Assembly (NCBI RefSeq): GCF_009827545.1
Contig: NZ_WTYS01000001.1
Location: forward strand, 1,575,772-1,639,771
Direction of reading: 5' to 3'
Length of the DNA stretch: 64,000 bases
Source of the DNA: Pontixanthobacter gangjinensis
GTDB taxonomy: Bacteria; Pseudomonadota; Alphaproteobacteria; Sphingomonadales; Sphingomonadaceae
Part shown: positions 1 to 9,347 of the stretch, in pieces
Position numbering within the stretch: the stretch's first letter is position 1
Layout: each line of letters starts with the position of its first letter
Made by a program: the position numbers and the translations under genes
The notes under the pieces: generated by a model
What the model was told of the DNA's origin: nothing
Databases searched by the model: none
The model's input: only the letters and a program-made list of their open reading frames with translations

Positions 1-1121
1 ATTTGCCAGAATTGAGCCGTGCCGGGCTGAATCAGCAATGCAGCGCTAGCTGCTGCCAGCACGATCAAGGTCGTTTCTGATGGGCTGGCCATCAAAATTC
101 CCGTCTCAGCAGCTGTGCTGCGGCGCGCGCCCATCAGTCTCAGCAGAATGCCTGTTACCAAAGCTTTGAAAGTTAGGACCAGAACTACGGCAAGCAGGAT
201 TGAGCCGAAATTCGCCCAAATCGTTGTCAGGTCAATGCTCATACCGACCGTAATCAGGAAGATACCAAGAGCGAGACCTTTGAAGGGCTCGATAATCCCT
301 TCGACTTCGTTGTGATATTCGGTTTCAGCAATCAGCAAGCCTGCAATGATCGCGCCCACGATTGGTGAAAGCCCAGCCACTGCGGTGGCGAGGCTCGCGC
401 CAATCACGACCAGCAGGCTGGCAGCCAAGAACAGCTCCGGGCTTTTGGTGCGGGCCGCTTGAGCGAATAACCGAGGGAGCGCAATGCGGCCCAATATTAG
501 CAACGCAGCGACGACCAAACCGCCCTGCCATAGCGTTTCGAACAGGCCTTCCCACCCGTCACCCTGTGCATTTGGGGCCATCGCGCCTAGGATAAAGATG
601 ATTGGAACGATCATAATATCTTCGAACAGCAGCATCGAAAGCGCGGCGCGGCCGACCGGAGATTGGGTGCCGGAGATCGGCAGGACAATCGCAGTCGAGG
701 AGAATGCTAGGGCAAAGCCCAGAGCCATCGCACCGGTCCAATATTGGCCCATCATCGCCAGCACAATCGCCAGGATTGATCCGATGATCATCAGTTCCAT
801 CGCGCCAAGTCCAAAGACCAATTTACGCATTTGCCACAACCGCTTGAATGACAATTCGAGACCGATGGTAAACAGCAGCAGGATTATTCCGAATTCAGCG
901 TACGGCTCTAACGCCTCTGGGTCGGTAATTGTTACGTGTGTCAGCCACGGAACATCGTAGACAAGCTGACCAAGGCCAAAGGGGCCGACTGCGATCCCAA
1001 TCAAAATGAAGCCGATCACAGGAGTAATGCGGAAACGCGTAAATACGGGTATGACGAGACCGGCAGCGCCGAGAATCACCAATGCATCGCCCATTGACGA
1101 AGTGTCGAGATTTCCTGCCAT
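1..1121 (-). CDS. Monovalent cation:proton antiporter, CPA2/KefB type (partial, C-terminus off the left edge)
   Basis: Inner-membrane antiporter that exchanges a monovalent cation (K+ or Na+) for protons. Reading back from the ATG at 1121, the frame stays open to the window edge (373 codons). It starts MAGNLDTSSMGDALVILGAA and consists almost wholly of hydrophobic helices. Family-typical stretches are visible, such as EFGIILLLFTIGLELS, ALAFSSTAIVLPI and LLFEDIMIVPI, the last being the helix with the acidic residue used for transport in CPA2 proteins. A later MGARRSTAAETGILMASP segment matches the KefB region before the last helices. The C-terminal part, where a TrkA-N domain would lie, is outside the window, so KefB/KefC versus a NapA-like exchanger cannot be settled. 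It lies 49 nt downstream of the GNAT-nitrilase gene on the same strand. Confidence 0.85.
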   Translation of the reverse strand, partial: MAGNLDTSSMGDALVILGAAGLVIPVFTRFRITPVIGFILIGIAVGPFGLGQLVYDVPWLTHVTITDPEALEPYAEFGIILLLFTIGLELSFKRLWQMRKLVFGLGAMELMIIGSILAIVLAMMGQYWTGAMALGFALAFSSTAIVLPISGTQSPVGRAALSMLLFEDIMIVPIIFILGAMAPNAQGDGWEGLFETLWQGGLVVAALLILGRIALPRLFAQAARTKSPELFLAASLLVVIGASLATAVAGLSPIVGAIIAGLLIAETEYHNEVEGIIEPFKGLALGIFLITVGMSIDLTTIWANFGSILLAVVLVLTFKALVTGILLRLMGARRSTAAETGILMASPSETTLIVLAAASAALLIQPGTAQFWQ

Positions 1122-1170
1122 TATTCCAACCTACCGCGCCTAAGCATGCATGTCACTGCGCTGCTGAAGT

Positions 1171-2844
1171 TCATCCACCCCCAGCAGAGTGCGTGCCGAT
1201 TGGTTCGCGGCGCGGTTTGGGCCTGGCTGTGTGAGTTTTTGAATCGTCCCATTCAATACGGTAGAGATCGAAGCGCCTGTCGGCCAAGTTGCGAACTGTG
1301 CCTTCTGCGCGCGCCCAACTCAGATCTGCGAGATTGATGTCACTGATCGTGAGCGTTTCGACATTTTCGCTTGCCTCCGCTGCGATCCCGTCCCGGGCAA
1401 AAGGGAAATCGCAAGGGGTCAGAATGCAGCTTTGAGCGTATTGAATGTCCATATTCGCGACATTGGGCAAATTTCCGACGTTGCCTGAAAGAACCACATA
1501 ACACTGGTTCTCGATCGCTCTAGCTTGCGCGCAATACCTCACGCGTAAATAGCCTTGACGGCTGTCTGTACAGAACGGGACGAAAATTATCCGAGCGCCT
1601 TCATCGGCAAGCCTCCGGGACAGCTCTGGAAACTCGCTGTCATAGCAAATTTGCACTCCAATCGGCCCGCAATCGGTTTGAATAACGTCGATTGAATCGC
1701 CGCCTTTGATGTTCCACCAATAGCGCTCGTTTGGGGTGGGGTGGATCTTCTCTTGCTCGTGTACGGATCCGTCCCGCAGGCAAACATAGGCGACATTGTG
1801 AATGTCCCCGTCATCCATCATCGTCGGGTGTGACCCAGCGATGATATTAATATTATAGCGCATGGCGAAGTCCGAAATGTCGGCTTTCAGTCTAGGGGTA
1901 TATTCTGACAGACGCTCAATCGCTTCGACAGGCGACAATTCCTTCTTCTCGAAGCTGAGAAGCATCAAAGTAAACATCTCGGGAAAAACTATGAAGTCTG
2001 ACTCGTAATCGCTTGCAACATCGACAAAATACTCGATGGCCCGCATGAATTCTTCGTAATCGGCAACCGCTCTGGCTTGTAGCTGGCAGGTTGCAACGCG
2101 CACGGCTTCGACACCGCGAGGCAGTCGCTTCTTCGCTGGCTGATCTTGTTCAGCATAAGGGTTGCGCCACACCATCATTACCGCATTGCCCTCGGACCTC
2201 TTGTCCTCCGGCAAATAGTTCTCGAAGACCCGCTCCGGTTCAAAGCCGTTGGCGAGTTGGAATCGCAAAACTGGATCGTGCAATTTTCCAGCGAGCACCT
2301 GGTCAAGATAGTCTTGGGGGCCGTCAACTTTACGCTTGTTGCGCTTGTAATGTGGCATTCTTCCGCCGAACACGATGCCATTCAGGTCGCGTTCTTCGGC
2401 TAATGCGCGGCGTTCCTCATATAATCTGCGCCCGATGCGTACGCCGCGAACTTTCGGATCAACGCACATCTCATAACCATACAACCAGTCGCCATTGGGG
2501 TCGTGCCGGCTACCGTAGCCATTGCCAGAGATTTCGTCCCAATTATGGTCGGCGAATGCAACCGGCTCTGGCAATTGCATGGAGGCGCAATAGCCGACCA
2601 TTTCGTCGTCAAGGAGCGCGACAAAGCAACCTTCTGGAAAATTGTTGATCTGCCCGCGAATTTCGCCCTGCGTATAGGCTGGCAAATCATCATAAGCACG
2701 GCGCACCAAAGCTGAGATGCTGCGGACGTCTTTGACCCTAGCGTTTCGTATTTCTAACCGGCGCTTGCCAAATTTCTCGGCCGTTTTGCGTGCGGCAGGG
2801 CGGCGCGGTGTGGGCTTGGCTGATTTGGTTTTGCGATCGGTCAC
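1171..2844 (-). CDS. Fused GNAT N-acetyltransferase / carbon-nitrogen hydrolase
   Basis: A 557-residue two-domain protein. After a basic, Pro-rich N-terminus (1-30), residues about 31-228 form a GNAT fold with the acetyl-CoA loop VRGVRIGRRLYE near 132-143. Residues about 245-530 form a nitrilase-superfamily domain with a complete Glu-Lys-Cys triad: E289 in IVFPEMF, K366 in EQEKIHP and C400 in VQICYDSEFPE. This architecture is a known family; its physiological substrate is not settled and the sequence does not reveal it. A role in trimming or acetylating an amide-bearing metabolite is only inference. The hairpin at 2881-2916 separates it from icd upstream. A C-terminal basic tail follows the hydrolase domain. 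Confidence 0.9.
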   Translation of the reverse strand: MTDRKTKSAKPTPRRPAARKTAEKFGKRRLEIRNARVKDVRSISALVRRAYDDLPAYTQGEIRGQINNFPEGCFVALLDDEMVGYCASMQLPEPVAFADHNWDEISGNGYGSRHDPNGDWLYGYEMCVDPKVRGVRIGRRLYEERRALAEERDLNGIVFGGRMPHYKRNKRKVDGPQDYLDQVLAGKLHDPVLRFQLANGFEPERVFENYLPEDKRSEGNAVMMVWRNPYAEQDQPAKKRLPRGVEAVRVATCQLQARAVADYEEFMRAIEYFVDVASDYESDFIVFPEMFTLMLLSFEKKELSPVEAIERLSEYTPRLKADISDFAMRYNINIIAGSHPTMMDDGDIHNVAYVCLRDGSVHEQEKIHPTPNERYWWNIKGGDSIDVIQTDCGPIGVQICYDSEFPELSRRLADEGARIIFVPFCTDSRQGYLRVRYCAQARAIENQCYVVLSGNVGNLPNVANMDIQYAQSCILTPCDFPFARDGIAAEASENVETLTISDINLADLSWARAEGTVRNLADRRFDLYRIEWDDSKTHTARPKPRREPIGTHSAGGG

Positions 2845-2880
2845 GTACTGGTCCCTGCTTTTGGCGGCGCTGAAAATGAC

Positions 2881-2916
2881 AAAGGCGGATGTCGGGTTTC
2901 ACGACATCCGCCTTTT
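2881..2916 (-). terminator. Hairpin terminator downstream of icd
   Basis: Perfect 14-bp inverted repeat: AAAGGCGGATGTCG at 2881-2894 and its complement at 2902-2915, with a 7-nt loop. On the minus strand the stem follows the icd stop by about 20 nt and ends in TTTGTC. On the plus strand it ends in CCTTTTG. It sits in the gap before the GNAT-nitrilase gene, which starts at 2844. Confidence 0.8.
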
Positions 2917-2937
2917 GAAATCAAGTTGAGAAGCAGA

Positions 2938-4152
2938 TTAGGCAGCCATCTCTTTCTCAAGATTGGTCACAATTGCTTCAAAGAACTGCTCGGTGGTCAG
3001 CCAATTTTGCTGTGGGCCGATAAGAAGCGCGAGATCTTTGGTCATCTGGCCGCTTTCGACCGTCTCGATGCAAACACGCTCAAGCGTTTCTGCGAACTTC
3101 ACAACATCTGGAGTCTCATCGAATTTGCCTCGATACATAAGGCCGCGTGTCCATGCGAAGATCGACGCAATCGGGTTAGTCGACGTCGCTTTGCCCTGTT
3201 CGTGCTGGCGGAAGTGGCGCGTCACGGTGCCGTGTGCCGCTTCTGCTTCGACGGTCTTGCCGTCTGGTGTCATCAAAACAGAGGTCATCAGACCGAGCGA
3301 GCCAAAGCCCTGCGCCACGATGTCCGACTGAACATCGCCATCATAGTTCTTACAAGCCCAAACGAACTTACCGCTCCATTTCAGCGCCGCTGCAACCATG
3401 TCATCGATCAAACGGTGCTCATAGCTGATGCCTGCCTTATCGAAATCGGCCTTAAACTCGTTCTCGAAGACTTCTTCGAACAGATCTTTGAACCGGCCAT
3501 CATATTTCTTGAGGATCGTATTCTTCGTCGAGAGGTAAACTGGCCATTTGCGGTCAAGCCCGTAAGACAGGCTAGCGCGCGCAAAATCACGGATCGAATC
3601 GTCAAGGTTGTACATCGCCATCGCGACGCCCGGGCTTTCAAACTCGAACACGTCGAGGTCGATATTCTTGCCGTCAGCCCCTTCGAACACGAGCCGGAGC
3701 TTACCTGCGCCAGGAATGAGAGTATCGGTTGCGCGATATTGGTCGCCAAACGCATGGCGGCCAACCACGATGGGGTCGGTCCATCCCGGAACAAGCCGCG
3801 GGACGTTGTCGATCACGATTGGCTCGCGAAAAACAACACCGCCTAGGATGTTACGGATTGTGCCGTTGGGCGAACGCCACATTTTCTTCAAACCGAATTC
3901 TTCTACCCGTGCTTCGTCAGGAGTAATTGTCGCGCACTTTACGCCAACGCCATGTTCCTTAATTGCGTTTGCGCAATCAATGGTAATTTGGTCGTCGGTT
4001 TCATCCCGCTTCTCGATCGACAGATCATAATATTTCAGATCAATGTCGAGATAAGGCAAGATCAAACGCTCGCGGATCCACTGCCAGATGATTTTGGTCA
4101 TTTCATCGCCATCGATCTCGACAACGGGGTTCTTCACGGTGATTTTCGCCAT
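2938..4152 (-). CDS. icd: NADP-dependent isocitrate dehydrogenase
   Basis: Oxidises isocitrate to 2-oxoglutarate and CO2 with NADP+ in the TCA cycle. The 404-residue protein is of the type II homodimeric, eukaryote-like class: it starts [20 protein letters not shown], carries the substrate loop [14 protein letters not shown] around residue 92-105, and has the metal/substrate residues in [28 protein letters not shown]. The cofactor segment [15 protein letters not shown] is also present. Length is normal for the class. The gene is flanked by its own terminator and by tRNA-Val upstream, so it is probably monocistronic. Confidence 0.97.
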   Translation of the reverse strand: MAKITVKNPVVEIDGDEMTKIIWQWIRERLILPYLDIDLKYYDLSIEKRDETDDQITIDCANAIKEHGVGVKCATITPDEARVEEFGLKKMWRSPNGTIRNILGGVVFREPIVIDNVPRLVPGWTDPIVVGRHAFGDQYRATDTLIPGAGKLRLVFEGADGKNIDLDVFEFESPGVAMAMYNLDDSIRDFARASLSYGLDRKWPVYLSTKNTILKKYDGRFKDLFEEVFENEFKADFDKAGISYEHRLIDDMVAAALKWSGKFVWACKNYDGDVQSDIVAQGFGSLGLMTSVLMTPDGKTVEAEAAHGTVTRHFRQHEQGKATSTNPIASIFAWTRGLMYRGKFDETPDVVKFAETLERVCIETVESGQMTKDLALLIGPQQNWLTTEQFFEAIVTNLEKEMAA

Positions 4153-4245
4153 GTGGTAAACTTGCCTTTGTTTAGGTTTCTGTCGCGCTTTAGCAGAGGA
4201 GGGGGCTGAGGCAAGGTGGGGGACAGCAAATCAAGCTTCGAATCA

Positions 4246-4275
4246 AAAAAGGCGCCGTTTTCACAGCGCCTTTTT
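4246..4275 (-). terminator. Terminator downstream of tRNA-Val
   Basis: Inverted repeat AAAAAGGCGC (4246-4255) and GCGCCTTTTT (4266-4275) around a 10-nt loop. On the minus strand it lies 6 nt after the CCA end of tRNA-Val and ends in a run of T (complement of 4245-4250). It therefore reads as an intrinsic terminator for the tRNA transcript. Confidence 0.8.
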
Positions 4276-4281
4276 GAACGA

Positions 4282-4356
4282 TGGTGGGCGTAGAGAGAGT
4301 TGAACTCCCGGCCCCTACAATGTCAATGTAGTGCTCTACCACTGAGCTATACGCCC
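4282..4356 (-). tRNA. tRNA-Val (GAC)
   Basis: Full cloverleaf on the minus strand. The acceptor GGGCGTA pairs with TACGCCC, the D arm is GCTC-AGTGGTA-GAGC, and the anticodon arm is CTACA-TTGACAT-TGTAG with anticodon GAC. A 5-nt variable loop and a T arm with loop TTCAACT follow, then discriminator A. The CCA end is encoded (4282-4284). Confidence 0.96.
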
Positions 4357-4377
4357 GCACCATCGAGAACTGCCTTA

Positions 4378-4406
4378 TTAGCAGGAGCGCCCTCTAGCCG
4401 CCACAA
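4378..4406 (-). promoter_or_regulatory. Putative promoter of tRNA-Val
   Basis: On the minus strand TTGTGG (4406-4401) is followed after 17 nt by TGCTAA (4383-4378), which ends about 21 nt before the tRNA 5' end. Spacing and position fit a sigma-70-type promoter, but the match was made by eye. Confidence 0.35.
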
Positions 4407-4454
4407 ACTTACCGCGCAAGAGGGTGTTTCTGTAAATCTAACGGGTGAAGACAG

Positions 4455-4844
4455 TTAGAGGCTCGCTTGGGCCTGGTCTTCGAAAATGCGTTCTACTTCC
4501 ATAACCAAGTCTTTAAGATGGAATGGCTTTGACAGGACCTTTGCCGAGGGTTGTTCACGGCTTGCTTTAAGTGTGACTGCGGCGAATCCTGTGATGAACA
4601 TGACCTTTGTTGTAGGGCTGATCTCGTTGCATCTTTGGGCGAGTTCAATGCCATCCATTTCGGGCATGACGATGTCCGACAGCAGCAAGTCAAAATGCTG
4701 TTGCTCAAGCAAAGGGACAGCCTCGGTTCCTCGATCGACTGCAACAACTTCATAACCAGCTTTTTCCAAGGCGCGGCATAAATAGCTGCGCATTGCGTCT
4801 TCATCTTCAGCGAGAAGGATTCGGGGGGCGTTTGCTTGCGTCAT
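4455..4844 (-). CDS. cpdR: Single-domain response regulator, CpdR type
   Basis: A stand-alone receiver domain (129 residues from the ATG at 4844). The acidic pocket is in RILLAEDED, the phosphorylatable aspartate is D57 in LLLSDIVMPEMDG, and the conserved Thr and Lys are in MFITGFAA and VLSKPFH. There is no output domain. In Caulobacter, CpdR controls ClpXP localisation and adaptor-dependent proteolysis through the cell cycle, and the SDIVMP motif and overall length fit that family. A TTG at 4865 would add seven residues, but the ATG puts the RILLAEDE strand at the usual distance from the start. It is transcribed divergently from the N-formylglutamate amidohydrolase. Confidence 0.85.
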   Translation of the reverse strand: MTQANAPRILLAEDEDAMRSYLCRALEKAGYEVVAVDRGTEAVPLLEQQHFDLLLSDIVMPEMDGIELAQRCNEISPTTKVMFITGFAAVTLKASREQPSAKVLSKPFHLKDLVMEVERIFEDQAQASL

Positions 4845-4941
4845 GGTGCGGGCTATAATCCGCAAGGCTTAAGAAATCTTTCGCTTTGTAACATATGACC
4901 TGCTTTGACACAGCAGCATCTGTCGTTCACCGCAATACGTG

Positions 4942-5901
4942 ATGGATTTTAGCCAGCAAATGGATAGCGAATCGCTGAGGCAGTTGGGCGCCGAACAGGG
5001 CGGGCTGATTCCATCAACTCGCCGTGCGGCATTTTCTATGCGCCTACCGGAAGACATGCCGATTCCGGTGCTTATTGCGGTACCGCATGCTGGCAGAGAT
5101 TATCCGGCATCGCTGGTTGAAAGGATGCGAAAACCGGCATTTTCAAAAATACGTCTCGAAGATCGATATGTAGACCGTATGGCAGCCGAAGTTGCGCACC
5201 AAACAGGCGCTGCCCTGCTTGTATCACATGCGCCAAGGGCGATGCTTGATTTAAACCGCGACTCCAACGATGTTGATTGGGATATGGTGGCAGACGGCTC
5301 GCCAGAAGGTGCTCGGCATTCCGCTGCAAACCGGCGTGCACGCAGTGGCTTGGGGCTTGTGCCGCGCCGATTACCTGGGCTGGGGGAAATATGGTCCTCG
5401 CGGCTTTCTAATGCGGAGCTAAGCACTCGCATCCGGCAGGTTCACACTCCCTATCACGCAGCTTTAGCGGCAGGGCTTCAGCGATTGCGAGACCATTGGG
5501 GAGTGGCGTTGTTGGTAGATTTGCATTCCATGCCGCCGCTGAAAAAGTCGAATGCTGGGGATGTGCCAGCTGAATTTGTGATAGGCGACAGGTTTGGTGC
5601 ATCGGCGGATGATAGGTTAGTAGCCTCTGCCTTGCGCCATTTTGCTGAGCAGGGTCTAACCGTCGCGCATAATCGACCGTATGCCGGAGGGTTCATATTG
5701 GACCGGCATTCCGCTCCCGGACAGAATATTCACGCGATCCAGGTTGAAATGTGCCGGTCGCTGTATCTCGACGATGAGATGATGGAATTGTCTCAAAATG
5801 CCGGACGCCTCGTATCGACCGTGACGAGATTGGTAAGAAGACTCGGTGAAGTTGCGGCAAGGCTGGATCGTCCCAGCTTTCCTCTACAAGCCGCGGAATA
5901 A
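4942..5901 (+). CDS. N-formylglutamate amidohydrolase family protein
   Basis: Hydrolase of the N-formylglutamate amidohydrolase (FGase/HutG-like) family, which releases formate and glutamate in histidine degradation; related members act on other N-acyl amino acids. About 319 residues. Family features are PVLIAVPHAGRDYP near the N-terminus, LEDRYVDRMAAEVA, HAPRAMLDLNRDSNDVDW, the metal-binding-type LLVDLHSMPP, and HNRPYAGGFILDRHSAPGQN followed by IHAIQVEM. A GTG immediately before the ATG (4939) is an equally possible start; neither has a clear ribosome-binding site. No other hut genes are nearby, so the histidine-pathway role is unproven. Confidence 0.88.
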   Translation: MDFSQQMDSESLRQLGAEQGGLIPSTRRAAFSMRLPEDMPIPVLIAVPHAGRDYPASLVERMRKPAFSKIRLEDRYVDRMAAEVAHQTGAALLVSHAPRAMLDLNRDSNDVDWDMVADGSPEGARHSAANRRARSGLGLVPRRLPGLGEIWSSRLSNAELSTRIRQVHTPYHAALAAGLQRLRDHWGVALLVDLHSMPPLKKSNAGDVPAEFVIGDRFGASADDRLVASALRHFAEQGLTVAHNRPYAGGFILDRHSAPGQNIHAIQVEMCRSLYLDDEMMELSQNAGRLVSTVTRLVRRLGEVAARLDRPSFPLQAAE

Positions 5902-5929
5902 CTGAGCTTTTTTATTCACTAGCGCCAAG

Positions 5930-5960
5930 AAAAAACCACCTCGTGCTTAGCACGAGGTGG
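5930..5960 (-). terminator. Terminator downstream of the SapC-family gene
   Basis: Inverted repeat CCACCTCGTG (5936-5945) / CACGAGGTGG (5951-5960) with a 5-nt loop. On the minus strand it is followed by TTTTTTC (complement of 5930-5935), a good intrinsic terminator for the minus-strand gene ending at 6096. A second hairpin, TGGCGCG / CGCGCCA at 5977-5995, lies between it and the gene. Confidence 0.75.
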
Positions 5961-6095
5961 CCAAGGTTCAGGGAGTTGGCGCGTGAAACGCGCCAGTCCG
6001 AACGGCAATAAGGGGGAGGGGCCGTCCAGACCCCTTAAATTTGGGGTGCGGGCCGGAGTATTTCAACCCCGGCCATTCCACAATTTGAAGGTTAT

Positions 6096-6875
6096 TTAAG
6101 CAGCAGGCTCGGAAGGAGTAGGTGCCGTTCCTTGCGAAACCTGACGAGCAAAGATCGTGCGCATCAGATCTAGCGACATGATGTGCGCATAAATAAGTGC
6201 GATCATGCCGTTCTTGTTCCATTCGCGCAGGACATCGCCGCGAACATCTTGCAGTTTTTCCTGATTGATCATTTGGAATCCGCGATACACGAATGGCTTC
6301 TCAGGATTTTCCTGCTGCGAAATTGAAATTTCGCCGTCCATCAGCAATTCGTGCTTTTTCAATTCATCGATGAAAACCTTTGTTCGTTGACCGGCGCTTT
6401 CAAAATGCTCGCAGAATTGAAGAATATTCTGAGTGGCTTCGCTAGCCTTTCCTTCGCCGTCAAACAGCGCGTTGCCTTCATCAAATTCACCAACAGAACC
6501 GCTGGTCGGATCGAAGCAAAGCGAAAGGTCTTCACCGTCTTGTGTCAGTTTGGCGAGCATGAATGGATAGCGACGAACATAAGCAGGAAGGTAAACCGGC
6601 TCGTTGATCTTACCCTTGTCATCGACAAATGTGTTTACACCTTCATTCAGGCCCATGAGCGCCAATGGCAGTGGATTGTCGCCAGAAGAAAAGACAATCG
6701 GAAAATCACGCTGCGACTGGACAAATTCGTCAACTGTCAAGGGAATCGCATGCTGGCCTTTCAACCATTCTGCTGAATCCATGGACCTGCTTTTCCATGT
6801 TGCGTGGTCGCGGCTGTTGAGCGGCATCAAGTCGTTGTAAAAAAGCGGCAATTGGGGCTGCGGCGCGGTGGCCAT
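6096..6875 (-). CDS. SapC family protein
   Basis: A 259-residue soluble protein of the SapC family, named for a Campylobacter S-layer locus and common in sphingomonads and caulobacters. Recognisable parts are LPLFYNDLMPLNSRDHATWK at the N-terminus, FPIVFSSGDNPLPLALMGL, and PVYLPAYVRRYPFMLA followed by LSLCFDPTSG. The C-terminal part contains ELKKHELL and GFQMINQEKL. No signal peptide or membrane segment is visible. The biochemical role is unknown, and the name does not show that this cell has an S-layer. The gene stands alone with a strong terminator. Confidence 0.85.
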   Translation of the reverse strand: MATAPQPQLPLFYNDLMPLNSRDHATWKSRSMDSAEWLKGQHAIPLTVDEFVQSQRDFPIVFSSGDNPLPLALMGLNEGVNTFVDDKGKINEPVYLPAYVRRYPFMLAKLTQDGEDLSLCFDPTSGSVGEFDEGNALFDGEGKASEATQNILQFCEHFESAGQRTKVFIDELKKHELLMDGEISISQQENPEKPFVYRGFQMINQEKLQDVRGDVLREWNKNGMIALIYAHIMSLDLMRTIFARQVSQGTAPTPSEPAA

Positions 6876-7024
6876 GGATTATCTCCAGTCGATCTAGAAT
6901 TAAGAGTTCGCAAGAATTTCGGTGCGACTGTCGGCAATGCATCAATCGCGTGAAGCGCGCGCTTTAAGGGCTGTAGCGTTCAAGAGCAAGTGGACTCGCT
7001 TTAATCGAGGCTTGGCTGCTTCAA

Positions 7025-8467
7025 TCAAGCGGTGCCCGGAACGAGCTTGCCCGGATTGAACAATCCTTGCGGGTCGAGCGCTTCTTTTACGCTACGCAGG
7101 ATCGAAAGAGACGCAGGATCACCTAACCGGCCTAACTCCATGACTTTCATTTGGCCAATTCCATGCTCGGCACTTATTGATCCGCCCCACTGGGTAACAA
7201 GATCATGCACGAATGAACTGATTTCCTTGCCTTCGTTTTCTTCCCACATACCGCGGATTGCGCCTGCCGGTGCAAGCACGTGGTAATGCACATTGCCATC
7301 CCCCAGATGTCCAAAAGCAATGGCCGTCGTTCCCGGGAATCGACTTTCAACCTCTGGTACCGTTTCGGTGACAAATTCCGCCATTCTTTCTACAGGGACA
7401 GAAATATCATGCTGCATCGCGGGGCCGATAGCTCGTTCTGCCGGGGAAATTGAATCGCGAAGCAGCCAGAACTGTTCGGCTTGCGCCTCATTGGCGGCGA
7501 TAGTGGCATCGGAGATAATGCCCTTTTCAAGAGCGATGCTCAGGAAGTTTTCGGCCAAATCAGGCAATGAAGCAATGGTATCCTCAGTGCCCACCAGTTC
7601 GATCAACGCATTCCAATTGTGTGCGCTTTGCAAGGGTGATCTTGCGGCGGGCAGGTGATCCAGCACAGCGGCGAGGCTGTGAGCTGGCATCACTTCAAAC
7701 CCTTCCAGCCGCTCTCCCACCATTTTTTCGCAGGCTAACAGAAGTTTCCTTGCATCAATCAGGCTATCCAATCCGGCCCATAGGACGCAGCGCCCGGCAA
7801 TCTCTGGCAAAAGCCTGAGCGTTGCGCCCGTCACGATGCCCAAAGTGCCTTCTGAACCGATCAGAAGTTGCTTCAAATCGAACCCACGATTGTCCTTTTT
7901 CAGCGGGGTGAGCGAGTTGAAAATCTGACCGTCTGGCAGAACTGCCTCTAGGCCCATCACTTGCGCTCGCATTGTACCGTGACGCAACACTTGCGTGCCG
8001 CCTGCATTAGTGGAGATCAGCCCGCCGATCGTTGCCGATCCCTTGCCGCCGAGGGTTAGTGGAAAGCGCAACCGCTCAGCCTCGGCTGCTTCATGTAAAT
8101 GTTGGAGTATGACTCCTGCATCACAGGTGATCGAACGTGTGTCAGCATCAAATTGGCGAATTGCGTTCATCCGTCGAAGTGACAGAATAATAGAGGTTCC
8201 AGTCATGTCCGGCGTGGCACCGCCGGACATGCCGCTGTTTCCACCTTGAGGGACGATGGCGATATTGTGCTTGGCGCACAGCTTCACCAAATCAGAAACC
8301 TGGTCCGTATTGGCAGGTGAGGCCAGAGCCAATGCCGAGCCTGAATAACGGCCCCGCCAATCGGTCAGCCACGGCTGCATCGTGTCCGTGTCAGTGGTGA
8401 AACCTCTTTGCCCAAGCATTTGTGATGCCTGCGCGATAAATTCATCTGTGGTTTGTAGGTCTGTCAT
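7025..8467 (-). CDS. FAD-binding oxidoreductase, GlcD / D-2-hydroxyacid dehydrogenase type
   Basis: About 480 residues. Residues near 40-220 form the PCMH-type FAD domain, with VPQGGNSGMSGGATPDMTGT binding the cofactor and LIGSEGTLGIVTGATLRLLP closing it. The C-terminal FAD-oxidase domain carries AFGHLGDGNVHYHVL and the terminal SAEHGIGQMK and NPGKLVPG signatures. These are hallmarks of the GlcD / D-lactate / D-2-hydroxyglutarate dehydrogenase group; which substrate is used cannot be read from sequence. The open frame reaches 8545, but the ATG at 8467 is preceded by TAAGGCA and gives the usual N-terminus. No glcE/glcF partners are adjacent, so a single-subunit enzyme is likely. Confidence 0.9.
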   Translation of the reverse strand: MTDLQTTDEFIAQASQMLGQRGFTTDTDTMQPWLTDWRGRYSGSALALASPANTDQVSDLVKLCAKHNIAIVPQGGNSGMSGGATPDMTGTSIILSLRRMNAIRQFDADTRSITCDAGVILQHLHEAAEAERLRFPLTLGGKGSATIGGLISTNAGGTQVLRHGTMRAQVMGLEAVLPDGQIFNSLTPLKKDNRGFDLKQLLIGSEGTLGIVTGATLRLLPEIAGRCVLWAGLDSLIDARKLLLACEKMVGERLEGFEVMPAHSLAAVLDHLPAARSPLQSAHNWNALIELVGTEDTIASLPDLAENFLSIALEKGIISDATIAANEAQAEQFWLLRDSISPAERAIGPAMQHDISVPVERMAEFVTETVPEVESRFPGTTAIAFGHLGDGNVHYHVLAPAGAIRGMWEENEGKEISSFVHDLVTQWGGSISAEHGIGQMKVMELGRLGDPASLSILRSVKEALDPQGLFNPGKLVPGTA

Positions 8468-8628
8468 CGATTGCCTTATGCCATAGTCGTTCTGCAAAAC
8501 GCTACCTCTTGCTTTACCAGGCCCAGCAATTAAGCCGTTATTCAACCTTCGAGGTTATAAGCGGCTTCATCGGCGGAATTATTCTGCGGATTTGCAGAGC
8601 GATCTGGGGAGTTTGATACAAGTAATTC

Positions 8629-9207
8629 ATGCCTAGTTTTGCCGCCTTACTTGCGCCTTTGGCGCTGCTTTTGCCATTTTCAACGGATCAAAACATCGCG
8701 CCGGTCAATGATAGTCCGGGCAATGATGGTTCGGTGATTAACCTGACGCCTATGCCGCAACCAGAAGTCACGGTGCAGCCGATGGAGTGGGTCATGTTGG
8801 AGGGGCCGAATGGCACCCCAATCCAGTATCAGGTGCGGATCGAACAGCGGGTGGTTATCCGCGTTTCCCCACGCCGAGTCGACCGCCAAAATCTTAATGC
8901 TGAAGCGCAGCAGCGCCGCGCGCCGCAACCTCTGATTGAACGCAAAGTCGGCAAATGTCTGAAAATGAACCAGATTGCTGGCGTTCAAACAACGCGCGAT
9001 AATCGATTGATGCTGTATATGCGTGACAAGCGATTGATCGTCGCCAACCTTGAAAAAGCCTGTTCTGCGCGGGATTTTTATTCCGGTTTCTATGTCGAGC
9101 CGAACAAGGACGGAAATCTGTGTATTGACCGCGACAAGCTGCAATCGCGCACTGGCGTGAAATGCGAATTGTCCCGTATTCGGCAACTGATTAGGCCGAC
9201 CGTCTAG
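8629..9207 (+). CDS. Secreted protein of unknown function
   Basis: 192 residues with a short hydrophobic N-terminus (FAALLAPLALLLPFS) that looks like a signal peptide. I do not recognise a characterised family. The body is basic and Arg-rich around 75-105. Three cysteines (in VGKCLKMN, EKACSARD and NLCIDRDK) plus a fourth in VKCELSRI could form two disulfides in the periplasm. It is divergent from the FAD oxidoreductase and precedes the RhlE-type helicase with about 140 nt between, so it may be its own transcript. Confidence 0.75.
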   Translation: MPSFAALLAPLALLLPFSTDQNIAPVNDSPGNDGSVINLTPMPQPEVTVQPMEWVMLEGPNGTPIQYQVRIEQRVVIRVSPRRVDRQNLNAEAQQRRAPQPLIERKVGKCLKMNQIAGVQTTRDNRLMLYMRDKRLIVANLEKACSARDFYSGFYVEPNKDGNLCIDRDKLQSRTGVKCELSRIRQLIRPTV

Positions 9208-9347
9208 AAACGCTTAGTCTCTCCGCGTGTATCGAAGGGCAAATTCTTGACTTTTTGCCATTCTGGCCTCAATGGCCTTTCGAATTTTTTGCTAGGGCAT
9301 CCTGCCCTGGCGCTACCGGGCCCTAGGTCCTCATATCCGGATAATTT

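Noticed and set aside
2926-3846. Long plus-strand open frame opposite icd
   Set aside because: It lies wholly antisense to a certain gene, has no recognisable domain and reflects high GC third positions.
6096-6875. SapC as evidence of an S-layer
   Set aside because: The name is inherited from another system; no S-layer protein or secretion genes are near.
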